Shown in pieces: positions 1 to 22,101 of a DNA stretch of 64,000 nt. How positions within the stretch are numbered: position 1 is the stretch's first letter; each line of letters starts with the position of its first letter. The notes beneath the pieces are model-generated. The model had not been told where the DNA came from, made no database searches, and was given only the letters and a program-made list of their open reading frames with translations. The position numbers and the translations under genes are program-made. This DNA comes from Terebella lapidaria (lineage: Eukaryota > Annelida > Polychaeta > Terebellida > Terebellidae): assembly GCA_949152475.1 (NCBI GenBank), contig OX424569.1, positions 25,403,950 to 25,467,949 on the forward strand, in the 5' to 3' direction.

Positions 1-10370
<10,370 letters not shown>

Positions 10371-10850
10371 GGGTCACTGCCTTTTTGGAGCAGTGTCAGG
10401 GAATGTACATTCGTCAATTCAGTGTGAAAACGGCAACGGTGAATTTATGGTTCAACTCCTGCTGCCACCTGGTGAATGGGCTTGACAACTTGGAAAACAT
10501 AAGTGGTGCCCCCTATCTGGAACTGGCAGTACTAAGTGTGAAAGTGTGGCAGGTGTTGGCCAGTGCTGCCACCTGGGTGTAGGGTTGATAATAGTAACTG
10601 CTGCCACCAGCAGGCAACAAATGTAAACAAGTGATGTTACTAGGTTCTAAATACTAAACTAATTCCTCCGCCGTGGAGATTTAAAGATCTGTCGCTTGAA
10701 TCAGCTCAGGAGCTAGCTTAAAGTCATATATCACTGATAAATCAGTGTTAATGGAACTGTGGAAATTGTATTTATGAAATATTAGTATGTTGGACTTCCG
10801 TGCAATCTGATGTAGTTGTAGCAGTAGTGTTCAACGTTCTGTACATGTAT

Positions 10851-10856
10851 ATTAAA
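10851..10856 (+). terminator. Candidate proximal poly(A) signal of PI4KB (ATTAAA)
   Basis: First strong poly(A) hexamer after the PI4KB stop, about 480 bases downstream. Only a motif match. Confidence 0.35.
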
Positions 10857-13456
10857 GATTGTGACGCTTTGAGTTAGTATGCATGCATGTAGAGTGCCGC
10901 ATAGCTATACAGGTCAAATTCCTGAAAGTTTGTTGCCGTGTGAACATAGCCAATGTTTTGGGGTTTGTTATTTTCAAGCAACCTACTCAAGGCTTCGTGC
11001 CTCACTCGCTTTGGTAATTTTAGAATTCAACATTGGAATTTTAGAATGAACAGGCTTTTGCTTCTTACTGGGACTAAATTTTTTTTAGGAACAAAAATAT
11101 ATAAGAAGATATGTTCAATGGGAACGGAAGTGAATTGGAGTGACTTTTAGCTTTGAGTAAGCCAGAATTCTTTTGGAAACAGGTGTTTTACTTTTCTTTG
11201 AAAGGAGATGAGAATGAGTGATGTTTTATTCTGAATCTGTTGCTATGACATTGGTAGCATCTTGGGTACTTTTAAGATTGGAACCAATACCTCAAAAGAC
11301 TGGGTGTTTGACATGTATTTCTTGTTGTCAGTAACTTAATAGTGACAGTTTTGCTAAGATCCTTGATATGTATTTATTCTGTCTAACATAATCTGTGTGA
11401 ATTTTCTGTCATAGCCATCTAACATTAACTGTGTAAATTTGTAGAAAGTTCCGTTGGACAAAAAGTGCCACTTTTTGTGCGTAAAAGTAAATTACAAATG
11501 TGTATATTTTCATTTTTCATGATAAAAAAAAATCTAGTCAGGATTTCACTTAGTTTTCAGATTTCACAATGTACATTCACATTTCCCTCTCGCCATTTCA
11601 CATCGCTCCATGTTGTGTTAATGTTGAAGGACATTACATTATTGTAATCCATTGGTACATATTGTAAAATGCGATGTCATGCTATCAAAATGTTGGTACA
11701 TATTTTGCGTGATATATTTTGCAATGTGCACAGTACTGCCCCTTGTGATCGAATGATCGTGTACATCTCGCCGTGTTTTCATCAACTGCAAGTGACATCA
11801 AGGATTTTATTTTTCTATCGTCACCTTTTTGTATGCATTCTTACGTTCTGTGATGCAGCAAGCTTGAAATCACTAGGCTACGAACAGGCTACATACTACA
11901 ACAAACAAAAATTCTACAAATCAGACTCTGTCAGTATTCAGTGCTGAATCTTGCATGAAAGACATTATTTTGCATATTGCGAATATCTCAGATATTCAGA
12001 ATGAATGTTAGACTCACAATTTGAATTGTGGTTATGCATAATAAAATCATTAGATTCATTAAATCCAACATGAATTCACACTGAAAAAACGTTTGCAATT
12101 TGTAATGCACATTTTCATATGGTGAATGACCAGGTGAAATTATTTCTCTTTTGTCATTCGCTTGCATCCTTCATAAAAGCAGTAATTCTCGTATTTCCGT
12201 GGTTCATTTTGCGTTTTTGGTGGCATTGATTGAAGATGAATGTAATGTAACTGTCAAATTCTATAGATGGATGTATGCAACATGTCAATGCAACATTGTA
12301 TATATTAATAATTAATATGGTCATTTAAATGTAAAATTATATGTAAGTGATCTGTATCTTTGTTGAAATATAGCGATGCTGAATTTGAAAACAGTTGATT
12401 TTGAATCAGTATTTTCTTACTGTACTAAGTTGACTAAAATGATTTGTGATGTTTATGTTCTGTGATGCCCCTAATATTTGCCAAACATTTTGTTAAAATT
12501 TTTCTAATTTTCGAATAAGTCTGAATCTTTCTCTGTAAATTTGTGCCACTTTTTCAATACGCTTGTAGAACAACAATTTTGAAGCACAGATTCAGAAAAT
12601 AATGGACAATCCGTTGATATATTCTTTACTTGGTTCTGGTTTTGCAAAACTTGTGCCTTCACTTTAAATTTGATTTGCGCAATATGACTGGTTGGTTATG
12701 TTGCAATGTCCATTTCTTGCTTTAATTGCTATCGTCTGATTTTATTCCGTTGTTGTGATAAATTTATTACATTTGAATGCCAGATTTTACATGGGTTTTC
12801 TCTTTGTTTGAGTCCTGTTCCATGCATGGCTATAAGTGTTTATATGGTGTATATCACTGATCACAACGGACATATGTGATTTTTGTATAGAATGTGTTGT
12901 GTATAGGATTAGTTTTACTCATTTGCATGTGTTGAATATTCATTAGCCCACCGTCTGCATCCCACTGCAGATCACATTCAAGGAATGCAGGAAGACAGGA
13001 TACGTAATTAATTGATGTACTAATGAATATGTATTTACTGCATTTTAAGCAGAAAACTGAGTTCATTTCAGTGAATTTCGTTCTCATCATTCGTCTTACC
13101 ATGTTTAAGTGTTGTATTGTAATAAATGTTTGCTTTTTTTGTCGTGACAGTATGAACAAAGCCACTAGCGTATAGTGGCCCCAAGGTTGCAGGTAAATGG
13201 GTGTGAATTCAGGAAATATTCACTGAATATTGGGTGGCTTGGAATATTATAGTATGTATTTTCAAAGTGTTCCATGAACGCATCTGTAATGACAAGATAC
13301 AGTTATGTATTGTGTCAAATGCTTGTCAATGAACATTGTATGGTCCGGAAAAATAGCCACATTGATGTACCGTATTTTATCTCCTGTCTGCCCATTCTGT
13401 TTTCATCCCTTCATTGTAGATCATCTGTGGTGTACCAGCTACTTATAGGCAAATCA

Positions 13457-13462
13457 AATAAA
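13457..13462 (+). terminator. Candidate distal poly(A) signal (AATAAA)
   Basis: AATAAA before a T-rich stretch, 3.1 kb past the PI4KB stop. Other AATAAA copies lie at 12040 and 13121. A long AT-rich 3'UTR would end near one of these. Confidence 0.25.
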
Positions 13463-13837
13463 TTATCTTTGTAAAAGAACTTGTGTAGCCTTCTTTGCTG
13501 ATACTAAGGGCTTCAGAAGTGCCTTGTCATCAGGTCACCAGGCCTTTGGTGACCTTTATTGAAGTTGACCTTCAGTGTGGAATCCCTGGATTATGGGTAC
13601 CCCAAGAGTTGTAAATTGGAGAAAAAAAACTGCAAGATAAATCCCATGTTCATGTATGTATTTTGACCAAGCATATGAGAAGTAATATTCAGGTGTATCT
13701 TTCTGTGACCTTTAAACTGATCTCCTGTGGTGCTGATTTCTTCAAAATCAAAAGTCCTCAATATTTTCTTCAAGTCCATTTATTGGCACCATCATATTAT
13801 GAATATAACATGGCTATGGAACAATAAACATCGTGAC

Positions 13838-14275
13838 ATATTCTCTGATTTTCCTAACTCGTTTACACTGTTTTTCGCTAATATTTTTGCGATGATAAAA
13901 GGTATAGTTCTATACTTTGGCATACATGTACTTCACCTGGGACTCAAACGGCAATTTTCTATATAAAAAAAATAGACTTCCATCGCGAAAAAGTTGGCAA
14001 TCCATACCAATGTTAAAGTTAGCCCTGCCATTTAATTTAGCCCTGCCACAAATCCTCGAATATGCTCAGATTCTCCAGATCTCGTTTTGGGCTGAAACTT
14101 AACATTGGGGTAGGTTGCCAACTTCTTTAATTTTCGTGATAGAAATCTGAAATTCGCCAGAAAACTGCAGTTTGACCCCCAGGTAAAGTATGCCAAGGTA
14201 TAGAACAAGACATTTAGCATCACAAAACTATTGTCAAAAACTGGTGTAAGCAAGATAGAAAGATTAGAGTATACA
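13838..14275. repeat. Foldback (inverted-repeat) element, copy 1
   Basis: Two arms of roughly 190 bases are imperfect reverse complements. The left arm runs from TTCTCTGATTTTCCTAACTC through CTTTGGCATAC to AACTTAAC-like sequence near 14030. The right arm (about 14090-14275) carries GTATGCCAAGGTATAGAAC read in reverse order, ending at GATTAGAGTATAC. No protein is encoded. A second copy lies near 28245-28715. Probably a non-autonomous foldback or MITE-type element. Confidence 0.7.
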
Positions 14276-14469
14276 CACAATATACAAAAATTGATATACA
14301 ATGTCACAGTATGGAGTCAATTATAGAATCAGGCTTACATGTACCGGTAATTGGGCAGAAGAGGGTCTAACAGGAAGTATTAGCAACACATTGTGTGTTC
14401 TTGATATGATGTAATATTTCGATGGTCATCTCGCACGATATTTGCTTTCCTGTACCGTGTTTGGCAGAG

Positions 14470-15340
14470 AAGTCCAGTATAATTAGGTTACCGTACCTAT
14501 GGTCTGCATGTGGCGGCCATTTTGAATTTTTGACGGTTGGGTGAAAAATTTTTTTTAGCCCCGTTTATAAGTTTTGTTGCCCTTGAATCGCCGGTCTCTG
14601 TGCGTGTTGCGGCCATTTTGAACTTTTGACGAATCGGCAAAAAAGACCCAAAGTGTTGTGGCCTTCAAACACTTTGGGCCTTCAAAATTTTTCGCCACTT
14701 TTTTCATTCATAATGGGAGCTGCCAGAAATGTACTCATAGAAAGCTTGAAGATAGAGCTTAGATATTGGCACTTTCAAACGGGAAGTCATATATGACGAT
14801 TCGTGTGGTGACCTTGAATTTTACCTTCGATGAAATTGAAATTTGCTTCTACAGACGAAATTATTACAGATTTATGTTTGCATTATGAGCATATAGGAAG
14901 TCGTATATATAGAACAACTAATGATGACATGGAACTTGACCTCGGATGACCTTGACTGCTAAATGTGTGACATGAAATGTGTAACTTGGCCGCTGAGGTT
15001 TAAAATCTTGCACCTAAAGGTTAGGATCATTTTATAAGCTTATAAGAAGTCATATATATATATGGCACATCTATTGATTACCTTGAACTTGACCTTGAAG
15101 GCTAACTCGCCTGACCAGAAATGTGTAGATTGGCCTCCACAGACAAAATGTTTGTTAATAAGAATTATATACATATGTATTATGAACATATAGAAAGCTC
15201 TATGCAGCACACTGTATGGTGACATTGAAGTCCACAAAGATGACCTTGGTTGGTAAATCTCAAGGTCACATGTCACCTGCAATGCGTAAATGAAATTGTC
15301 CGGTAACCTATCATAGCCCTTGGGCTAATTTTTAGGTTAC
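14470..15340. repeat. Dispersed repeat family R, copy at 14.5 kb (AAGGTCA- and GGCGGCCATTTTG-rich)
   Basis: Starts near AGGTTACCGTACC, then GGCGGCCATTTTGAA and 'ATAATGGGAGCTGCCAGAA', several TGACCTTGAA motifs, and ends near TTGTCCGGTAACCTATC. The same blocks in the same order recur at 15.3-15.7 and 17.3-17.8 kb, and reversed at 19.6-20.7 kb. Non-coding. Confidence 0.65.
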
Positions 15341-15690
15341 CGAACCTTTGGTCCGAAAACCTATTGCCGTGGCATTGCGCCCGTCGTCCGTCAATGTTTA
15401 CAGTCGAATCTTTCTAAAATTTTGCACAAAATGCCTAGAAATAATTTGAGGAGGTATTTTTTTATTTTTTTTTTATTTTCGAGTTTTTTTTTCAAAATGG
15501 CGGCCGTTTTTGTCGCAAAACACTCAATATTGGACTTTGACGCCATTTTCTCAAAAACTGTCTCATCAGTTTTGAGATTTTCGTTTATTTCCGCTCATGT
15601 ACCTCCGAGACGTGTATAAGTTCAGTTGCTCTTGAATCGCCGGTCTGCGTGTGGCAGCCATTTTGATTTTTTCGCAGGTCCCAAATGGGA
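15341..15690 (+). repeat. Family R, head fragment
   Basis: Carries AACCTATTGCCGTGGCATTG, CCCGTCGTCCGTC, the AATCTTTCT block and two CAAAATGGCGGCC-type blocks, as in the reversed copy at 20.3-20.7 kb. The short ORF here is only the translated repeat. Confidence 0.6.
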
Positions 15691-15779
15691 CTTTGCATGT
15701 TAAATTCTCCTATGCTTTATAATGGTAAACATTTTTTTCTGATATCTCATTTAATATTGAGATTAGAGATCAGGAATCA

Positions 15780-17290
15780 ATTGTGGACATATAGGAAATG
15801 ATATATGCCAAAGATTCTCGTGACCTTGAATTTGACCTTTGAACTAATTTTCAAGGTCATAGCACAAAATGGCTAATATCTCGCTTATTATCGACTTCAC
15901 AGCTTAGGAATCAATTGTGGACCTATAGGAAAGGATACATGCTGAATATTGTCATGACCTTGAATTTGACCTCTGACCTCATTTTCAAGGTCAAAGCACA
16001 AAATGGATAACATCTCGCTTATTATCGACTTTACAGCTTGGGAATCAACTTGAACATATAAGAAATGATGTATGCCGAATATTTTGATGACCTTGAATTT
16101 GACCTCTGACCTCATTTTCAAGGTCAAAGGGCAAAATGGCTAACATCTTGCTTATTATCGACTTTACAGCTTAGGAATCAATTGTGGACCTTTAGGAAAG
16201 GATACATGCTGAATATTTTCATGACCTAGAAATTGACCTTTGACCTCATTTTCAAGGTCAGAGCACAAAATGGCTAATATCTCGCTTATTATTGACTTTA
16301 CAGATCAAGAATCAATTGTGCACATATGAGAAATGAGATATACTCTCATGACCTTGAGCTTGACCTTGCACCTCATTTCCAAGGTCAATGCACAAAATGG
16401 GTAATATCTCGCTTATTACGACTTTACAGATTAGGAATCAATTGTGCACATATAGGAAATCATATATGCTGAATATTCTCGTGACCTTTAACTTGACCTT
16501 GAAACCCATTTTCAAGGTCAAAGCACAAAATGGCTAATATCTCGCTTATTATCCACTTTACAGTATGGGACTGAATTGTGGACATTTTTTTTGCCGATTT
16601 TTTTTGATGACCTCGAATTTGACCTTCGACATTATTTTCAAGGTCAGGCACAATATGGCTAACATCTCGTTTATTAGCGACTACAGCTTAGGAATCAATT
16701 GTTGACATATAGGAAATGATATACGCCAAATATTCTTGACCTTGAATTTGATCTTTGACCTCATTTTCAAGGTCAGAGCACAAAATGGCTAATATCCGCT
16801 TATTATCGACTTTACAACTTGAAAATCAATTGTGGACATATAGGAAATGATATATGCTGAAAATTGTCAATACCTTGAATTTGACCTTTGACCTCATTTT
16901 CAATGTCAGAGCATGAAATGGCCAATATCTCGCTTATAATCGACTTCAGAGCTCAGGAATCAATTGTTGACATATAGGAAATGATAAATACTGAAAATTG
17001 TCAAGACCTTGAATTTGACCTTTGACTTCATTTTCTAGGTCTCACAGGACAAAATGGCTAATTTCTTTTTTATTATCAACTTTACAGCTTGGGATTAAAT
17101 TGTGGACATGTATGCCGATTTATGCCGAATATTCTGTAGACCTTTATTTTGACTTTTGATTTCATTTTCAAGGTCACGGGACATAATGACTAATATCTCT
17201 CTTATCATTGATATTATAGCTTAGTAATCAATTGTGAGCATATAGGAAATCATATATGCTAAATACTTTCGTGACTTTGATTTGACCAGT
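15780..17290. repeat. Tandem satellite, about 131-bp period, about 11 copies, rich in TCAAGGTCA
   Basis: Each unit holds CACAAAATGGCTAATATC, TCGCTTATTATCGACTTTAC, GGAATCAATTGTGGACATAT, then TGACCTTGAATTTGACC and ATTTTCAAGGTCA. TGACCTTGAATTTGACC-type blocks fall near 15830, 15957, 16090, 16222, 16350, 16484, 16613, 16737, 16871, 17006 and 17139. Copies are diverged by point changes and small gaps. The short ORFs inside are translations of the repeat. Confidence 0.85.
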
Positions 17291-17299
17291 GATTATGTA

Positions 17300-17820
17300 T
17301 TGTCCGGTAACCTATCTTAGCCCTTGGGCTAATTTCTATCTTTGAAGTGTACGGTCCAATCTTTCTGAAAATTTGGGGAAAGATACCTCAAAATAATTCC
17401 AGATATTTTTTAGTTCTTTTTATTTTTTTTCTCAAAATGGCGGCTGTTTTTGTCGGAAAACAGTCAATTTTGAACTTTGGCGGCCATTTTCTCAAAAACT
17501 GTCTGATCAGTTTTGATATTTTTGTATAAAAAGATTCCATTTATATACCTTTGTGACGTTTATAAGTTTTGTTGCCCTTAAATCGCCGGTCTCCGTACGT
17601 GGGGCGGCCATTTTGAATTTTTGACGAATCGGCGAAAAAGACCCAAATCGCATTTCTATCCATTTTTGGCCATTTCCAAGGGGAAAGAAAATTTTGCACC
17701 CTTTGAACCCTCGACTTTTTTTTCATAATGGGAGCGGTCAAAGAAAGCTTAGAAAATTGGCACTTTCAAATGGAGTCATATATGGCGATTTGTGTGGTGA
17801 CCTTAAGGATTGACTGCGGG
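17300..17820 (+). repeat. Family R, copy at 17.3 kb
   Basis: Opens with TTGTCCGGTAACCTATC and GCCCTTGGGCTAATTT, exactly as at 15296-15340, followed by the AATCTTTCTG, CAAAATGGCGGC and GGCGGCCATTTTGAATTTTT blocks. Ends in a TGACCTTAAGGATTGAC variant. Confidence 0.65.
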
Positions 17821-17851
17821 TAACAGACCAAACACTGGTGAGCCGCTCTCC

Positions 17852-18456
17852 CATTCATTTGTAATGTAAACATAAAGGTAACAAAATCAGCAAGACTACC
17901 CAACCCTTCTTCCTGAAACTTCATTAACACAGATACATATAGCCATGGATGATGAACCGAGACATGGTTCTATAAAAAGTGTCACAGCGATTGTACAAAT
18001 TGATGATTATAAATATCACTTTTACACGCGCCAGCAAACAACGCGTAGTATATTCAGCGTTACAAACAAGCTGTTGTTGGTATGTACGCTTTGTTGTGTG
18101 ACCATCCAATAGTATATGCATATACGACTTGAATTTCTGCGAGAGGAATACAATAGGCGGATTTGGTGCACCCGAGCACAACTCACCAGTGAGCTTTACT
18201 AGCATTACTAATTGTCCGCAGTAAAAAATAATCCTGCCGTTGGGCATGTTTTAAGTGTACCTTGTCTTTTGAGAAATAAGTCACAAAATGACATTTGAAA
18301 ATGACAATAATCAGACAATAAATCATATTTAGTCAAACACCAAGTCTCGGTTGGTGAACCTTGGTGGCTAGAGGTCGCAACAGTAAATTCTGGTGCCAAA
18401 TGGATGTTTGCAAGTTCATGATTTTGTTACCTTTATATTTACATTATAAGTGAATG
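17852..18456. mobile_element. MITE-like element with 38-bp terminal inverted repeats
   Basis: 17852-17889 and 18419-18456 are reverse complements with about four mismatches (core AAAGGTAACAAAATCA). They bound 605 bases with no credible ORF. I could not see a clean target duplication, so the superfamily is not assigned. Confidence 0.65.
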
Positions 18457-18904
18457 AAGAACTGGCGCGTTCCAGATTCGGGATTTTACGTGCAATTCGT
18501 GCTTAAATAGTAGTATCATAAATTTGCGACAAAAGTCACAATTGTATCAATAGAAATGGGGGATGGGGGGGGGGGGGTGTCATACTTGTATTTTGGATTT
18601 TGGTGGGAGGGGTGGGGGGGTCATAGATTGGTTTTCGATATCAGGGGGGGTCAAACTCATTTCTCGAAAAAAAAATTCAACCAAAAAAACATCTCGTTTC
18701 ATATATCCTGTGCATATGCACAAATATATTGTAATTTTTCAGTTATTCCTAAATTACTCCACATGCTTGTCGTGTCACCGATTTGAGTCAAGCGTCACCG
18801 ACTTACATTTTTAGAGTATAACATACCCCCTCTTTGAAAGAGTTCAAATGTACAATAATTTCTTTCGGTTATAGCGATGTCATGTTCGAGGTATCGTGGT
18901 ATAT

Positions 18905-19048
18905 GTATGTACGGGAACGTGTACGTCAACGACATGGTGACATCACCATTTGCTAGATATCCAGGGGGTATTTCTGCGTAAATGACGCATTTGCATATAT
19001 GATACTGGCAGTGTCGACGACGTTTACGTATACGTTCCCGTACACGTA
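18905..19048. repeat. Stem-loop of GTACGGGAACGT arms
   Basis: TGTACGGGAACGTGTACGTC near 18910 pairs with GACGTTTACGTATACGTTCC and CGTACA near 19018-19045. Loop of about 85 bases. Confidence 0.6.
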
Positions 19049-19073
19049 CGGATTGCTAGGGGTCCCTATGTAA

Positions 19074-19180
19074 TAGATATACACTGAGCGCGAGGTGAAT
19101 TAGAATATTATGGACCGAGCGGCGAAGCCGCGAGGTTTCATAATATTCTAATTCACCGAAGCGCGAAGTGTATATCTGAC
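19074..19180. repeat. Near-perfect 107-bp palindrome
   Basis: Left arm AGATATACACT...GAATTAGAATATTATG pairs with CATAATATTCTAATTC... AGTGTATATCT around a GAGCGGCGAAGCCGCGAG centre. Arms of about 40 bases. Non-coding. Confidence 0.8.
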
Positions 19181-19274
19181 TTAGCTACTGGCTCTATTGT
19201 TGTTAGTTATATACCTGCTAGCGGGTGTATAAGTTAGTTATAGACCTCTGGAGAACAATGGGACCAGTAGCTAA
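19181..19274. repeat. Second hairpin directly beside the palindrome
   Basis: TTAGCTACTGGCTCTATTGT (19181-19200) pairs with ACAATGGGACCAGTAGCTAA (19255-19274). The loop holds a smaller palindrome near ATACCTGCTAGCGGGTGTAT. Confidence 0.65.
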
Positions 19275-19609
19275 TGTGTAGTATACATCCCAACAACATG
19301 GGTTAAGACTGGGTTATTGATATAATTGTTTTTCGAAGCTTCAGCAATATGACTCCACATTATGAACTGCTATTGCTCATTTTCCAATCATGAGTTCGAT
19401 TGACACGACAAGCATGTGGAGTAATTTAGGAATAGTCAGTCACCGGATATGTTGCAGGGTGTCCATGCCAAAAAAACTTTCGATTTGTCTCAATAATGCC
19501 TCTTGGATGCATGTTTTATACAATGGGTTTGATCGCTTCAGTATTACTTATAGACAGAAACAGCAAGACATGAAACTTAATATGAGCAAAATAGATTTTT
19601 AGGGCGGTA

Positions 19610-20705
19610 GGTAATAGGCCAAGATAGGTCACCGGACAATTTTGGTTTGGCCATGGCAGGTAACAGACCTTGAGATTTACCAATCAAGGTTACCAGTGTG
19701 AACATGTGACCTTGAGATTACCAATCAAGGTCATCTGTGTGAACTTCAATGTCACCATTACATGTTCGATTGCGGCATTTGATTCTCTATATGTTCATAA
19801 TACTAAGATATACATAGCGTTTAGGTCGCTCAGGCTAATTTACAAATTCTGAGTCAGACGTTTGGCACTCAAGGTCATATGAGGTCAAGTTCAAGGTCAT
19901 CATTAGTTGCGCCATATATGTCTTCCTATATGTTTATTAATGCAATATACCGCCATATATGGCTCTATCTGCAAGCATTTCATCTATAGAGGCAAATCTG
20001 GGCACTTTTTACCCAAAAATGGCTTTGAACTTTCAAGATCATCGAAGGTCAAATTCAAGGTCACAACACAAATCGCCATATATGACTTCCCATTTGAAAA
20101 TGCAAATATCTAGGCTCTATCTCCAGGCATTCTATGAGTACAGTTCTGGCAACTCCCATTATGAACAGAAAAAGTGGCGAAGACCAAAATTTTTTTCAAA
20201 GGGTGAACATTTTTTCAAAGGGTGAAAAATTTTTTTGGCCTAGAAATGGCCCAAAATGGATAGCAATTTGGGCCGAAATGTTTTTTCGTCGACCCGTCGA
20301 AAATTCAAAATTGCCGCCATACGCAGACCGGGGATTCAAGGGCAACCAAACATATACACATCACAGAGGTACATATGGAGAATCTTTCGAAAATAAATAA
20401 ATAATCTCAAATCTGATCAGACAGGTTTTGAGAAAATGGCCGCCAAAGTTCAAAATTGACCGTTTTTTGACGAAAACGGCCGCCATCTGTAAAAATAAAG
20501 AAATAAAAAATACCGCCTCGAATATTAAGGTATATTTTCCCAAATTTTCAGAAAGATTGGACTGTAAACTTTGAAGATAAAAATGTGGACGGACGGACGA
20601 CGGACGCAATGCCATAGCAATAGGTTAGCGGACTGTAAACTTTAAAGATAAAAATGTGGACGGACGACGAACGCAATGCCATAGCAATAGGTTATCGGAT
20701 CATAG
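19610..20705 (-). repeat. Family R, longest copy, reverse orientation
   Basis: On the - strand it reads from AACCTATTGCTATGGCATTG through the CGTCCGTCC, AATCTTTCTG, GGCGGCCATTTTCTC and AATGGGAGTTGCCAGAA blocks to repeated TGACCTTGA motifs, ending at TTGTCCGGTGACCTATC. The outer 65-70 bases are duplicated in tandem (20567-20630 and 20631-20699). With the forward copies at 14.5-17.8 kb this forms a kilobase-scale inverted repeat. Confidence 0.65.
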
Positions 20706-20710
20706 GTGCG

Positions 20711-21548
20711 GTAACTTAAAAATGTTGAAAATGTTCATCCATGACCATGCCCCATGTTCTCCTCAGCATGCATTGGTAGAAATGTATTCTCTACTCTTCT
20801 GAAAATAACCCCCAAGAGTCATTTTTTAACCTCTGAGTGTTGATGTGCCATTTTATTGCATACGTTTATGAGACAGCTCCCCGTAGGTTTGTCGCGTACT
20901 TGTATTGGGAGGAGTGCCAATTCCCGATCATCCCTGCTGAGACAATTGCTGTCGTGTCATTGTTGTATGCAACAAAGGCGCCAATGATCCGCTCTGCGGG
21001 ACACTTCCTGTGTCCTGTGGCTATGAACATTCTGGATCCATACCCCTATAGATCTGGCCCAAAGTTTTCCAATTGGTCTTCGATGCTGGGGATCCATTGT
21101 TGAATGGGTGCATCATTTTTCGGTCAGCTCTCAACGCAAATCAATTGTACGTCCACAAATTGGGACCTGTATATTTGGTTTGCACCTTCGTCTTTCGATG
21201 GCATTCAAAAACGAGAAAATATGTAAGGTTCCGCGAGGGAAAACGACCTGGACCACTGAATACCAGTAATACTAGTTCGGTCAATATATTGCTTTGCTTA
21301 AATACTAGTAGTTTGAAATAAGAAATAAGAACCGACGATTTCATATGAGCAAAAAGAATTGACTGTGTTGTAGGTACGTGTACGTGAACTTCGTAACCAG
21401 GACCTGGACCTTCCGGCAAAAATCGTGATGAGGGAACTCAGCGGCATGTACTTACATTTGGGTGTTGTGGAGATTTCTCAAACTAAATTCTGAAATAGTT
21501 CCCGAACTTCGACTAGGGAAAAAGAGAAAAATAGTTCCAGGACTGGAA
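20711..21548. other. Unassigned stretch with a weak exon-like segment
   Basis: No recognised gene. 20866-21045 on the - strand is open for 59 codons after a CTATAG acceptor-like site and has higher GC than its surroundings, but I recognise no domain. Confidence 0.3.
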
Positions 21549-21556
21549 AGATTATT

Positions 21557-22101
21557 ACGGAGCCCCTGAGGTGACATACCAGATATATTTATTAATCCGT
21601 GCGCACGAATTAGTAAACCGTGGCCACGAATTGGTAAACCGTGCGCACGAATTAGTAAACCGTGGCCACGAATTGGTAAACTGTGGCCACGAATTAGTAA
21701 ACCGTGCGCACGAATTAGTAAACTGTGGCCACGAATTAGTAAACCGTGGCCACGAATTGGTAAACCGTGCGCACGGATTACCTTAACTAATCTGTGGGCA
21801 TGATTTAACAATCCGTGGGCACGATTTAACAATTCGTGGGCACGATTTAACAATTCGTGCGCACGAATTAGTATTTCGTGGCCACAGATTGGTATAACTA
21901 ATCCGTGGGCACGATTTACCAATTCGTGGGCACGAATTAGTATTTCGTGCCCACAGATTGTTAATTCGTGGCCACGAATTGTTAAATTGTGCGCACGGTT
22001 TGGTAATTCGTGCGCACGGTTTGGTAAACCGTGCGCACGGATTGGTAAACGGTGCGCACGGATAAATAAATATTTTCAGTATGTCACCTCAGGGGCTCCG
22101 T
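21557..22101. mobile_element. Foldback transposable element A (hAT-like, 8-bp target duplication)
   Basis: Terminal inverted repeats start ACGGAGCCCCTGAGGTGACA and are exact for at least 23 bases at both ends. They are flanked by a perfect 8-bp duplication AGATTATT (21549-21556 and 22102-22109). The interior is a chain of about 20 short units, each with a self-complementary CGTGGCCACG or CGTGCGCACG core and an AATTAGTAAA-type spacer. No transposase. The ORFs of 71 and 156 codons here are translations of the units. An 8-bp duplication fits the hAT superfamily among known DNA transposons (inference). Confidence 0.8.

Larger units (their letters stand above)
10371..13830. other. PI4KB 3'UTR and AT-rich intergenic DNA
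   Basis: About 3.4 kb with no reading frame that looks coding and no strong repeat. Contains several poly(A) hexamers. The proximal part is presumably PI4KB 3'UTR. Confidence 0.5.

Noticed and set aside
15422..15619. 65-codon + strand ORF
   Set aside because: Lies wholly in dispersed repeat family R; the same sequence is non-coding in the other copies.
21452..21922. - strand ORF with RAHGLLIRGHGL repeats, and the + strand counterpart at 21571-21786
   Set aside because: Both read through the palindromic units of foldback element A.
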